Assembly (NCBI GenBank): GCA_024636975.1
Contig: JAGXGA010000019.1
Location: 1 to 64,000 of the forward strand
Direction: 5' to 3'
DNA: 64,000 nucleotides
DNA from: Mariniphaga sp.
Lineage (GTDB): Bacteria; Bacteroidota; Bacteroidia; Bacteroidales; Prolixibacteraceae
Part shown: positions 44,358-54,077 of the stretch, piece after piece
Numbering within the stretch: the stretch's first letter is position 1
Layout: each line of letters opens with the position of its first letter
The notes under the pieces: model-generated
The model's input: only the letters and a program-made list of their open reading frames with translations
What the model was told of the DNA's origin: nothing
The model's database searches: none
Position numbers and translations under genes: made by a program

Positions 44358-46832
44358 ATGTCTAATAATATCATAAATCTGTCGGTTATCCTGCTTCTTT
44401 CGGTTTCGGGGCTGTATGCACAAAGTATAGATAACTGGGTAGCAACCAACGAAAAGGTTCCGGTAGAAAAGATATACCTGCAAACCGACCGGGATTCCTA
44501 TTTTACAGGGGAAACACTGTGGTTGAAATCCTATCTTACCGACAGCCGTTCAGGTCGGCTGATCCCGGGAGCTGAAAATATTTTCCTCCGGCTTACCGAT
44601 GAAAAAGGAAATCAGGCATTGAAAATAAATTTAATGAGCATCAATGGTCAGGCACCAGGTAGTATTTATCTGCCCGATACCCTGAAACAGGGTAATTACC
44701 TGCTTAGCGCTTATACCGACTACCTGCTGAATTTTGGCAATGAGTCATTTTTTCACAAAAAAATATCCATACTACCGCCTGCCCGGTCGCTAAGGGCTGT
44801 TGAAAGCCGTCAGCGCAATAATAGTTCACGACCAATGATTGCCGATGTATCATTTTTACCCGAAGGAGGAAAACTACTGGAAGGCATAGCCAACCTGGTG
44901 GCATTTAAAGCCATTGATGAAAATGGTTACGGTATTGAAGCCAAAGGCACTGTGAATGATGCATCAGGTACCGAAGTAATCTCCTTCAGGACTGATTACA
45001 AAGGAATGGGAATCTTTTTTCTTACGCCTGAAAATGGAAAATCATACCATGCCGTTATTAATGGCTTTCCTTCATTCAAATTTTCTTTTGATTCACTGAT
45101 AGTTTCAGAAGGAGTCAAAATCCAGTTGGTAAATCAAACGAGCCAGAATCTGATAGTAAATGTTACAGGGAATTCAGACCAATACCTGGGAGAAACATAT
45201 TACCTGGTAAACATGCACCGTGGAACAGTAGTTTTTTACCAACCGGTTATGATTGAGGAGAAAAATCAACTTGTAAAATTTAATACCGAAATGTTAAAGG
45301 GTGGTATTAATCAGCTGGTACTGCTGGACAGCAAACTCCGCCCGGTTTCAGAAAGGCTTTTATTTTCAGATAATTTCGACTTTAATGAAATTGTCGTTAA
45401 ACCGGATAAATCCAGTTTTGACTTACGTTCGGAAGCAAACCTGCAGATTTCGGGAGATAAGTCACACGAAGAAGCATCCAATCTTTCAGTTTCAGTGGTT
45501 CAGGAGGCAGCCTTTTCGGGAAATAAACAACATGAAAACATTTTATCGTGGATGCTGATTTCTTCAGATTTAAAAGGCTATATTGAAACTCCTGCCGATT
45601 ATTTTTCGGATTCAATAATTAATTCACGGGCAAAGCAGCGATTGCTGATGCTCACAAACGGATGGAGCAGCTATTTCTGGAATACTGTGCCGAATGCAGG
45701 TTCTGATCTGGAATACAAACAAAAAGCGGGACTGGAGTTGCATGGATTTGCAACCAATATTTCTTCAGGTGATCCTTTGAATAAAGGAGAAATCACACTG
45801 ATATTGGAAAAAGATGGTGAGATGGCTGTATTGACTCAACCGACAAATGAACAGGGCAGGTTTAACTTTTCAGGACTTCTGTTTAACGACACTGCAAATG
45901 TTTATCTTCAGGCTAAAAACCAACGCGGTAAGCAAAACACACAGATAACTTTTTTGGAGGAAGAAAATGCACCTGCTTCCGGCTCACATGTGAAAGCATT
46001 AAGTACTGAAATCAACTTTCCGGCTGACCTGGATAAACAAAAGTATTACCAGATGCTTGAAATGGAAAAATATCAAAGAAAAATGGGTTTACTCCCTGTG
46101 GCTTCAAAAGACGAGGAAGAGGCTGATACCGGAGATGGCCATTTTCGCCTCTACGACATGGCGGATCAGGTTATTGAAATACCAGAAAAAGAAGCATCCT
46201 TCGGAAACATCATCGACTATATGGTAGGAAAAGTACCTGGACTCGATGTAAATGGCAACGAAGTTACACTGCGTGGTACAACAAATGTTACAGGAAGTTC
46301 AGCGCCATTATTTCTGGTTGATGGTATCCCGGTTAGCTCCAACCGCCTGATAGCTATGTCAAAGGGAATGGGCCAAAATGAAGAAAATAATTTTGGTGAA
46401 AGCACTTCCGGTACTGTTCAAAAGGTAAAATCCATTCCTATAGGTGATATTGACAAAGTGGAAATACTTAAATCGCCACAAAATCTTGCATTTTTTGGAG
46501 TGGAGGGAGCAAATGGAGTAATTGCCATATATACCCGCAGGGGAAGATCGGAAACGGCAGATGTAGCAAAAGGAATGTTGGAAAAAAAAATTGCAGGGTA
46601 CTCCACATACCAAAAATTTTATTCTCCACAATATTTTCCTGAAGCGGAAAAACAAGAATCACCCGATTTTCGTACAACACTTTTCTGGGAACCGGAATTG
46701 CTGTTAGAGAACGGAAAGGAAAACATTACCTTTTTCACATCCGATCAGCCGGGCAGATACAAAGTAACAGTTGAAGGAATAAGTGAATCGGGCCGAATCT
46801 GTTACGGCACCTCGTGGATTGAAGTAAGGTAA
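44358..46832 (+). CDS. MG2-type and TonB-plug-domain protein without a barrel
   Basis: The 824-residue exported protein (signal peptide about 1-21, ending GLYAQ) starts with an MG2-like domain ('KVPVEKIYLQTDRDSYFTGET', residues about 33-130), followed by several beta-sandwich regions, a carboxypeptidase-regulatory-like segment near 440-540, and a TonB-dependent-receptor plug domain at about 595-715 ('MVGKVPGLDVNG', 'PLFLVDGIPV', 'DKVEILKSPQNLAFFGVEGANGV'). No outer-membrane barrel follows. Proteins of this form are widespread in Bacteroidetes; their role is unknown, possibly surface assembly or an energised partner of a separate barrel. It stands alone, convergent with the PLP enzyme gene. 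Confidence 0.8.
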   Translation: MSNNIINLSVILLLSVSGLYAQSIDNWVATNEKVPVEKIYLQTDRDSYFTGETLWLKSYLTDSRSGRLIPGAENIFLRLTDEKGNQALKINLMSINGQAPGSIYLPDTLKQGNYLLSAYTDYLLNFGNESFFHKKISILPPARSLRAVESRQRNNSSRPMIADVSFLPEGGKLLEGIANLVAFKAIDENGYGIEAKGTVNDASGTEVISFRTDYKGMGIFFLTPENGKSYHAVINGFPSFKFSFDSLIVSEGVKIQLVNQTSQNLIVNVTGNSDQYLGETYYLVNMHRGTVVFYQPVMIEEKNQLVKFNTEMLKGGINQLVLLDSKLRPVSERLLFSDNFDFNEIVVKPDKSSFDLRSEANLQISGDKSHEEASNLSVSVVQEAAFSGNKQHENILSWMLISSDLKGYIETPADYFSDSIINSRAKQRLLMLTNGWSSYFWNTVPNAGSDLEYKQKAGLELHGFATNISSGDPLNKGEITLILEKDGEMAVLTQPTNEQGRFNFSGLLFNDTANVYLQAKNQRGKQNTQITFLEEENAPASGSHVKALSTEINFPADLDKQKYYQMLEMEKYQRKMGLLPVASKDEEEADTGDGHFRLYDMADQVIEIPEKEASFGNIIDYMVGKVPGLDVNGNEVTLRGTTNVTGSSAPLFLVDGIPVSSNRLIAMSKGMGQNEENNFGESTSGTVQKVKSIPIGDIDKVEILKSPQNLAFFGVEGANGVIAIYTRRGRSETADVAKGMLEKKIAGYSTYQKFYSPQYFPEAEKQESPDFRTTLFWEPELLLENGKENITFFTSDQPGRYKVTVEGISESGRICYGTSWIEVR

Positions 46833-46862
46833 CTGCTGTGAATTAGTCACCGTAAAAATATC

Positions 46863-48095
46863 TTATTTCAATGCCTGTGAAATATCTGCAATCAGATCGT
46901 TTGTATTTTCTATTCCAACCGACAAACGAAGCATGGTATCCCGAATTCCCGTTTTGTTGCGTTCATCTTCTGTAAATTCAGCATAAATTGTAGAATGCGG
47001 GTGTATGATCAGGGTTTTGTTATCATTAAGATTGGTAGCTCTTCTAATCGTCTTTAACCGGTTCATAAACTGGAAGCAGGCATCTTTCGATTCCAGATCA
47101 AATGTCATTATAGTTCCGGGAATACCTGAAAAATATTTTTTGGCAAAAAAATGTTGCGGATCATTTTTTAATCCTGGATAGCCCACTGCTTTTACATGTG
47201 GGTGCTGCTGAAGATAGTCACCAAGTGTCATACAATTCTGGTAACATTTTTCAACCCTGATTTCCAGTATATCAAGTCCTTGAATCATATTTGAAGCAGT
47301 TTGAGGAGTCATGCTTCCCCCTGTATTGCGATAGATATTTTTTCTCAGCTTTGCTATAAATGCATTATTCCCGAATTTTGGGGTATAATTGGTCAGGTTG
47401 GGATTTAATTCCCAGTTGTAGTTGCCGTAATCGATGATTACACCTCCAAAACATGTGGCCCCCCCCGATATGTACTTTGTAGCGGAAATAACTTCTATGT
47501 CGACACCAAACTGCTGTGCATTAAAAACATTCGGAGGAGTAATCGTGCTGTCGGCAATTAAAAGCAGGTTGTGTTTTTTGGTTATTGCCGAAAGCATCTC
47601 TATATCAACAACTTCAAGCTGAGGATTAGTGACCGTTTCAAAATAAATGGCACGAGTTTTAGAATCTATCAGTTTTTCGATCTCTTCCTGATGTTTCATT
47701 TCCGAAAACCGCGTTTCTATTCCCAGATCAGAAAAAGTATGTGCAAAAAGTGTATAAGTATGCCCAAAAAGCTGGTGTCCAGAAATAATATTTTCGCCGG
47801 TTTTAACTACAGAAAGTATTGCATTGGAAATGGCAGCCATGCCAGAGCTGACAGCCAGTACACCATGAGCATTAAGTAAAGCTTTCATCTTTAATTCAAA
47901 ATATTCCACGGTAGGACTTGAAGCCCTGGAATAAACATGAGCCACATATTCACCACGAAAATTGGCTTCTATCTGTTCTGCTGAATCAAATTCGAATGCC
48001 ACCGCTTCATAAATAGGCATTTGCAAACTACTGTGAGGATCCTTTTTAGAATAAGGAACATTAAGCGACCTGGTTGTAAAACCTGTTTTTTCCAT
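46863..48095 (-). CDS. Cys/Met metabolism PLP-dependent enzyme
   Basis: The product (about 410 residues from the ATG at 48095, MEKTGFTTRSLN; an ATG seven codons upstream is less likely) belongs to the cystathionine gamma-synthase/methionine gamma-lyase fold family. 'YSRASSPTVEYFELKM' binds the phosphate, and the PLP lysine is in 'EVISATKYISGG'. Candidates are O-acetylhomoserine sulfhydrylase (MetY) or methionine gamma-lyase; sequence alone does not decide between them. It forms its own unit, convergent with the MG2/plug gene. Confidence 0.88.
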   Translation of the reverse strand: MEKTGFTTRSLNVPYSKKDPHSSLQMPIYEAVAFEFDSAEQIEANFRGEYVAHVYSRASSPTVEYFELKMKALLNAHGVLAVSSGMAAISNAILSVVKTGENIISGHQLFGHTYTLFAHTFSDLGIETRFSEMKHQEEIEKLIDSKTRAIYFETVTNPQLEVVDIEMLSAITKKHNLLLIADSTITPPNVFNAQQFGVDIEVISATKYISGGATCFGGVIIDYGNYNWELNPNLTNYTPKFGNNAFIAKLRKNIYRNTGGSMTPQTASNMIQGLDILEIRVEKCYQNCMTLGDYLQQHPHVKAVGYPGLKNDPQHFFAKKYFSGIPGTIMTFDLESKDACFQFMNRLKTIRRATNLNDNKTLIIHPHSTIYAEFTEDERNKTGIRDTMLRLSVGIENTNDLIADISQALK

Positions 48096-48356
48096 TTGTT
48101 GTTTATTATCTATCAAGTTTATTAAAAATAAACTATTTAAAAAATCTTTATGCTTTTACAGGGCTTCCTGTTTGAAACAAATCAATCATATATTTTCCTA
48201 AATTAATAAAAATTAGCTGATGCCTGTTTTCTAAACCCGCAAAGTACATCCCGGCACGGCATTTGAAGTACTGCATGTGGAATTTTTTTAACCCCGGATG
48301 CAATACAAATAAGCATCTTATACGTTATAAGCTAATACATAAAATAGAACATACAC

Positions 48357-50741
48357 GTGAAGGAAACACTATATAACAAATTGGAGAAAATAAAATCCTC
48401 AATTAAAAACACAAATAAGAAAAATGTAGCAAAAAAAACATTAAAAGTTCTGCTTTTGCTTGGAGCAACAGGCTTTGTACTTTTCCTGGTATTCTTTTTT
48501 GCAGTATTTTTCGGCTATACGGGGCATGTTCCCACATCAGCGCAACTAAAAAAGATCAGCAATCATACAGCTTCAGAGGTATTTTCAGAAGATGGGAAGC
48601 TGTTGGGGCGTTATTATGTGGAAAATCGCAGCAGTATAAATTATGATGAAATTTCACCAAAAGTTATTGATGCACTTATTGCCACCGAAGATGCCCGTTT
48701 TTATGAACACAGAGGCATTGACGAAATCGCTCTGATGAGGGTATTGGTAAAAACTATTTTACTTATGGACCGCAGTTCAGGTGGTGGCAGCACAATAAGC
48801 CAGCAACTGGCAAAAAACCTGTTTCCAAGGAATAATGTGGGGGTACTTTCTTTGCCGGTTAATAAGCTTCGGGAATCAATTATTGCCTACCGTCTTGAGC
48901 GGATATATTCCAAAGAAGAAATATTAACTCTATATTTGAATACAGTTCCATTTGGTGAAAACATATTTGGGATAGAGGTTGCAGCAGAACGCTTTTTCAA
49001 TAAAACACCGGCCGATTTAACAGTTGATGAAGGAGCAGTATTAATTGGGATGTTAAAAGCCAACAACAGCTATAATCCCCGTATTAATCCTGAACGGTCG
49101 AAGCAGCGCAGGAATGTGGTGATTTCGCAAATGGTGAATTATGGATACCTAAGCCAGGAAGAGGGAGATACACTTAAAGAAAAACCTCTCGTGGTTAACT
49201 ACAGGAAGATCTCCTTTAATGAAGGGCCAGCGCCCTATTTTTTAGAAATGATTAAACCTGAGTTACTTGAATGGTGCGCATCCAATACAAAAGAAAACGG
49301 AGAACCATGGAACCTTTATACCGATGGACTTAGAATTCAGACAACCCTGAATTTTGATTTCCAGCAATATGCTATTCAGGCGGTAAGTGAGCAAATGAAG
49401 TCGGTTCAGGAGGATTTCGATAAACACTGGGCAGATCAGGATCCCTGGCGGGGCAATGAAAATATCATTCAACGTGCAGTCAGGCGTACAAAAAGATATC
49501 AGAAAATGGAAGCCCAGGGTTATTCTGAGGAGGAAATAGAAAAATCATTTAACCAAAAGATAAACACTACTCTGTTTACCTGGGATGGGATGGAACAGGT
49601 GGAAACCACTCCTATGGATTCTGTAAAACATTACCTTAGATTTTTAAATGCAGGCTTCCTGGCCATAGAACCTTCAAGTGGTGATATGAAGGCATGGGTA
49701 GGTGGTATTGATTTTCGCTTCTTTAAATACGATCATGTACTTTCAAAAAGACAGCCAGGTTCTACCTTTAAACCTTTTGTATTTCTGGCTGCTCTGGAAA
49801 ACGGACTTAGCCCTTTCGATTATTATCCGGCAAGGCAAACTGTTTACTATGATTATGATAACTACTCACCTGCTAACTTTGATGGCAAACATGAAGGTTT
49901 TTACACAATGGAAGGAGGACTTACCAATTCGGTGAATACGGTAGCAGTTGATCTTTTAATGGAAACCGGAATTGATAATGTAATTCACACAGTGAATGAA
50001 CTGGGGCTTACAGCCGATCTGCCAAAGGTTCCTTCAATAGCCCTTGGAGTGCATTCTGAAAACCTTAAAAACCTGCTCTATGCATATGCTACAATTGCAA
50101 ACAGGGGAATGAAGGTTGAACCATATTACCTGCAATCCATTTCAACCAGTGAAGATGAAGTACTGGAAGAATTCCTAAGGCCTGCAGGTACTAAAACTAA
50201 CTTAAATGAGCTAAACTGCCAGCTGGTAACCCATATGATGGAATCAGCAGTGCAAAGAGGCACAGGAGTTAAAATTCGTTCAGTCTATAATATCAGGGGT
50301 GACTTTGCAGGCAAAACCGGCACAACCCAAAATTATGCCGATGGTTGGTTTGTTGGATATACCCCTACGCTGGTAACTGGCTCATGGGTCGGAGGTGAGG
50401 AACCCGGTATCCGGTTCAGAAGCAGCAGACTGGGCCAGGGATCATATACAGCATTGCCTATTGTTGGTAAATTCTTCAGATCGCTGTACGATGATCCGGA
50501 TTATAAAAAAATTCAAAATGCCCGGTTTCCCGATTTAGAAGATGAATTGGTTGCTGACCTTGATTTGCCGCATTATAAAGAGATGCTTGAAATGGAAAGA
50601 CAGGATTTCTTTAATCGTCTGTTTGCAGGCAATAGTAAAGAAAAAAACCTTCGCGAATTACAGACTATGGAACTGGATTCAATTAAACCAAAGAAAAATG
50701 TCTGGCAGAAAGTGAAAGGAATATTTAAAAAAAACGATTAA
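48357..50741 (+). CDS. mrcA: Class A penicillin-binding protein (PBP1a-like)
   Basis: A bifunctional peptidoglycan synthase, 794 residues, starting at GTG 48357. It has an N-terminal cytoplasmic basic stretch, a transmembrane helix (about 30-55), a GT51 glycosyltransferase domain (about 75-265; 'ATEDARFYEHRGID' with the catalytic Glu, 'GGSTISQQLAKNLF'), and a transpeptidase domain (about 430-720) with SxxK Ser in 'GSTFKPFVF', SxN in 'TNSVNTVAVD' and KTG in 'FAGKTGTTQN'. The C-terminus is basic (KKNVWQKVKGIFKKND). It makes and cross-links the cell wall on the outer face of the inner membrane. Confidence 0.94.
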   Translation: MKETLYNKLEKIKSSIKNTNKKNVAKKTLKVLLLLGATGFVLFLVFFFAVFFGYTGHVPTSAQLKKISNHTASEVFSEDGKLLGRYYVENRSSINYDEISPKVIDALIATEDARFYEHRGIDEIALMRVLVKTILLMDRSSGGGSTISQQLAKNLFPRNNVGVLSLPVNKLRESIIAYRLERIYSKEEILTLYLNTVPFGENIFGIEVAAERFFNKTPADLTVDEGAVLIGMLKANNSYNPRINPERSKQRRNVVISQMVNYGYLSQEEGDTLKEKPLVVNYRKISFNEGPAPYFLEMIKPELLEWCASNTKENGEPWNLYTDGLRIQTTLNFDFQQYAIQAVSEQMKSVQEDFDKHWADQDPWRGNENIIQRAVRRTKRYQKMEAQGYSEEEIEKSFNQKINTTLFTWDGMEQVETTPMDSVKHYLRFLNAGFLAIEPSSGDMKAWVGGIDFRFFKYDHVLSKRQPGSTFKPFVFLAALENGLSPFDYYPARQTVYYDYDNYSPANFDGKHEGFYTMEGGLTNSVNTVAVDLLMETGIDNVIHTVNELGLTADLPKVPSIALGVHSENLKNLLYAYATIANRGMKVEPYYLQSISTSEDEVLEEFLRPAGTKTNLNELNCQLVTHMMESAVQRGTGVKIRSVYNIRGDFAGKTGTTQNYADGWFVGYTPTLVTGSWVGGEEPGIRFRSSRLGQGSYTALPIVGKFFRSLYDDPDYKKIQNARFPDLEDELVADLDLPHYKEMLEMERQDFFNRLFAGNSKEKNLRELQTMELDSIKPKKNVWQKVKGIFKKND

Positions 50742-51022
50742 TGGAAATCCCTGTCTGTGTAGTTGTAAATAAATTCATACAATATTAGAAATACTAAAGT
50801 CTTCAAGCATTTAAGAATTTGAAAATAAACAATTAAAATTCATATGGTTCAAATTTGAACTCCAAAAGAACCAAAGTATAATTACAATTGAATATAAGCC
50901 TGTATTGAATTGCATCTTTCAGATAGATGAAGCAAGACAATATGTTTTTGTTATAATCTATGTATTTTTATTGCGGATGAAGGAATTTTCCTAAGTGTTT
51001 CCTATCTTTATGAGAAAAGAAC

Positions 51023-53038
51023 ATGTTTAAAAATATACCGAAACTAATTCAGGATGACATATGGCTAAAACCCTTTGAAGAGGCGATAATCCAAAGGATT
51101 GAATCAGCCAAAAACAAAGAAAGGGAACTCGCAGGTGAAAGTTCCCTCTACGAGTTTGCCAGTGGTCATTTTTATTTCGGGTTACATAAAACCAGTGAAG
51201 GTTGGGTTATGCGTGAATGGGCTCCAAATGCCACGTACATTCATTTGGTTGGCTCCTTTAATAATTGGGAAGAGCAGAAAAAGTATGCATTTCAGCCTGT
51301 TGGACACGGTATTTGGGAGTTGAACCTGGATACGAATGATTTACATCATGGTGATTTATATGCCCTTTCAATGCATTGGGCGATTGATGCCGGGAAGCGT
51401 GTCCCCGCCTGGGCAAACTACGTAGTACAGGATCCTGAAACAAATATTTTCAATGCAAAGGTATGGTATCCCGAAAACAGGTATCAATGGAATAGTGATT
51501 TTAATGGATTAACTGAACCGCCTTTAATTTATGAAGCCCACATTGGCATGGCTGGAGAAGAAGAAAAAGTCCATACCTATAATGAATTCAGGGAACACAT
51601 GCTTCCCCGGATTAAAGCCAACGGATACAATACCGTGCAACTAATGGCAATCCCTGAACATCCTTATTATGGAAGCTTCGGGTATCATGTTTCCAGCTTT
51701 TTCGCTCCATCTTCGAGATTTGGAACCCCCGATGAGTTAAAGCAACTTATTGATGAGGCACATGAAATGGGTATGGCTGTCATTATGGATATTGTACATT
51801 CGCATGCAGTTAAGAATGAAGTTGAAGGGTTGGGAAGATATGATGGCACACGCTATCAGTTTTTTCATGATGGTGGCAGAGGAGAACACCCGGCCTGGGA
51901 TTCCTATATCTTTAATTACGGTAAAAATGAAGTGCTTCACTTTTTACTTTCCAACCTGAAATTTTGGCTCGAAGTTTTCCGTTTCGACGGATTCCGTTTC
52001 GATGGAGTAACAAGTATTTTGTATTACGATCATGGTTTAGGCAAATCGTTCAGCAGCTATAATGACTATTTCAATGGGAATGTTGATATGGAAGCCACGA
52101 CTTACCTGACTCTGGCAAATATCCTGATTAAACAGGTAAAACCCAACTCCATTTCAATTGCTGAAGATATGAGCGGGATGCCTGGTCTGGCTGTGCCCTT
52201 AGATGCGGGTGGAATGGGTTTTGATTACCGCATGGCTATGGGAGTTCCTGATTACTGGATAAAGATTATTAAAGAAAAAAGCGACGATGAATGGGAAGTA
52301 GGTGATATTTTCCATAGTCTCACATCGAAGCGGCTTGATGAAAAAGTAGTGAGTTATGCCGAATCGCATGATCAGGCCCTGGTAGGTGATAAAACTATTA
52401 TTTTCCGGTTGATCGATAAGGAAATGTATTACAGCATGCGGAAAGATCAGCCTAATATGATGGTAGATCGTGGTATTGCATTGCATAAGATGATACGGTT
52501 AGCAACAGCAACCACTGCAGGTGGCGCTTATCTGAACTTCATGGGAAATGAATTTGGACACCCCGAATGGATTGATTTCCCCCGTCCGGGAAACGAATGG
52601 TCGCATAAGCATTGCCGGCGACTCTGGAGCATATCTGAAGATCCCCAGCTTAAATTCCATTGGTTGTATGATTTCGATAAGGATATGATTTCATTCCTTC
52701 GTGAACATAAATTACTTACCATCCCCCCGGTTGATCTGGTATTGGAGAATAAACCTGATAAAGTGCTGGCTTTTCACAGAGGATTGTTTCTTGTTATATT
52801 TAACTTTAATCCGGTGCAATCATTTACCGACTATGGCATCCCTCTGGGCGCCGGAAAGTATAAGATCGTATTAAATACCGACTCAGGCAGGTATGGTGGT
52901 TACGACAGAATCGAAGAGGATTTTCCATATTACACCATGCCAATCGGGGGAATAACAAGTCAGCATTATTTAAGGCTGTATCTACCTGCACGTACTGCTC
53001 TTGTTCTTAAAAAAATAGATATCCCAAAAGCTAAGTAA
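51023..53038 (+). CDS. glgB: 1,4-alpha-glucan branching enzyme
   Basis: The 671-residue GH13 enzyme makes alpha-1,6 branches in glycogen. A CBM48 domain (about 50-130, 'REWAPNATYIHLVGSFNNW') precedes the (beta/alpha)8 barrel. Catalytic residues appear intact: nucleophile Asp in 'GFRFDGVTSILY', acid Glu in 'SIAEDMSGMPG', and the transition-state Asp in 'AESHDQAL'. The overall pattern is the eukaryote-like (GH13_8) subgroup, common in Bacteroidetes. It begins the glycogen cluster, with the next gene 1 base downstream. A -7-like TATCTTTA lies at 51004-51011, very close to the start. Confidence 0.95.
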   Translation: MFKNIPKLIQDDIWLKPFEEAIIQRIESAKNKERELAGESSLYEFASGHFYFGLHKTSEGWVMREWAPNATYIHLVGSFNNWEEQKKYAFQPVGHGIWELNLDTNDLHHGDLYALSMHWAIDAGKRVPAWANYVVQDPETNIFNAKVWYPENRYQWNSDFNGLTEPPLIYEAHIGMAGEEEKVHTYNEFREHMLPRIKANGYNTVQLMAIPEHPYYGSFGYHVSSFFAPSSRFGTPDELKQLIDEAHEMGMAVIMDIVHSHAVKNEVEGLGRYDGTRYQFFHDGGRGEHPAWDSYIFNYGKNEVLHFLLSNLKFWLEVFRFDGFRFDGVTSILYYDHGLGKSFSSYNDYFNGNVDMEATTYLTLANILIKQVKPNSISIAEDMSGMPGLAVPLDAGGMGFDYRMAMGVPDYWIKIIKEKSDDEWEVGDIFHSLTSKRLDEKVVSYAESHDQALVGDKTIIFRLIDKEMYYSMRKDQPNMMVDRGIALHKMIRLATATTAGGAYLNFMGNEFGHPEWIDFPRPGNEWSHKHCRRLWSISEDPQLKFHWLYDFDKDMISFLREHKLLTIPPVDLVLENKPDKVLAFHRGLFLVIFNFNPVQSFTDYGIPLGAGKYKIVLNTDSGRYGGYDRIEEDFPYYTMPIGGITSQHYLRLYLPARTALVLKKIDIPKAK

Positions 53039-53039
53039 G

Positions 53040-54077
53040 ATGATTTCAAATTTTCACACCGAAGTAAATGTTCCTGACTTCGGATGGAAAACAGGATACA
53101 GGCAATCCACGATGTTCATGGGTTCATGCTTTACTGAGAACATCGGAAATAAAATGGTGGCATTTAAATATCCGGTAGATTTAAATCCCTTCGGCATATT
53201 ATATAATCCGGTTTCTATTGCCCATGGCTTACGGTTTCTATTACAAAACAAAAAGTTTATAATAAATGATCTAATCAATCACGATGGACTTTATCACAGC
53301 TTTTATCATCATGGAAGGTTTTCTTCGCCCGATGCTGAAAAAGCGTTAATGGAAATGAACCATCGAATTGAAACCTCTTCCCTGTTTTTACAAAAAGCCG
53401 GCTTTCTTTTCCTTTCTTTCGGTACAGCGTGGGTATATGAATATAAACCCACAGGCCAGACTGTTTCCAATTGCCATAAAATTACAAATAAAGAATTCAA
53501 ACGGTTCCGTTTAACCCCGGGTGAAATTGTAGAGGAATACCGTCAGATACTTCCTGAAATCTGGAAAATCAACCCCGACCTGAAAGTAATTTTTACAGTG
53601 AGCCCAATCAGGCACTGGAAAGATGGTGCCATCGAAAACCAGCGCAGCAAGGCAACACTCCTGTTGTCGATTGATAACATTATAAGAGGATTTGGAGAAG
53701 AACGCTGCAACTATTTTCCCTCGTATGAAATCATGATTGATGAGTTACGCGACTACCGGTATTACGATGAGGATATGATTCATCTGTCATCATCAGCCGT
53801 CAATCATATATGGAAAATTTTTCAGAATGCACTAATAGAAGATGAGTGCCAGAATATATCAAAAAAAGTTCAAAAATTAACTTCTGCGTTGAACCACAAG
53901 CCTTATAACATGTTTACTCAGGAACACCTTCAATTTTTAAGAGAAAGTTTTATAAAGGCACAACAGCTTCAGGGAAAATTTCCTTACCTTAATCTAACGA
54001 ATGAAATAAATTTGCTTTCAGACAGAATAAGCACAATTGCAGATAAAAACAAGCCAGATGAGCTATCTCAAGTTTGA
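53040..54077 (+). CDS. GSCFA-domain protein
   Basis: The 345-residue protein has the defining motif 'MFMGSCFTENIG' near residue 27 and later 'HDGLYHSFYHHGRF', 'SPIRHWKDGAIENQRSKA' and 'YFPSYEIMIDELRDYRYY', which match the GSCFA family. The fold resembles SGNH hydrolases; the activity is not known. It is inserted between glgB (1 base) and the GH133-like gene (20-base overlap), so it is translated with glycogen genes. That makes a role in glycogen metabolism, for instance deacylation of a glucan or sugar, a reasonable guess. Confidence 0.85.
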   Translation: MISNFHTEVNVPDFGWKTGYRQSTMFMGSCFTENIGNKMVAFKYPVDLNPFGILYNPVSIAHGLRFLLQNKKFIINDLINHDGLYHSFYHHGRFSSPDAEKALMEMNHRIETSSLFLQKAGFLFLSFGTAWVYEYKPTGQTVSNCHKITNKEFKRFRLTPGEIVEEYRQILPEIWKINPDLKVIFTVSPIRHWKDGAIENQRSKATLLLSIDNIIRGFGEERCNYFPSYEIMIDELRDYRYYDEDMIHLSSSAVNHIWKIFQNALIEDECQNISKKVQKLTSALNHKPYNMFTQEHLQFLRESFIKAQQLQGKFPYLNLTNEINLLSDRISTIADKNKPDELSQV

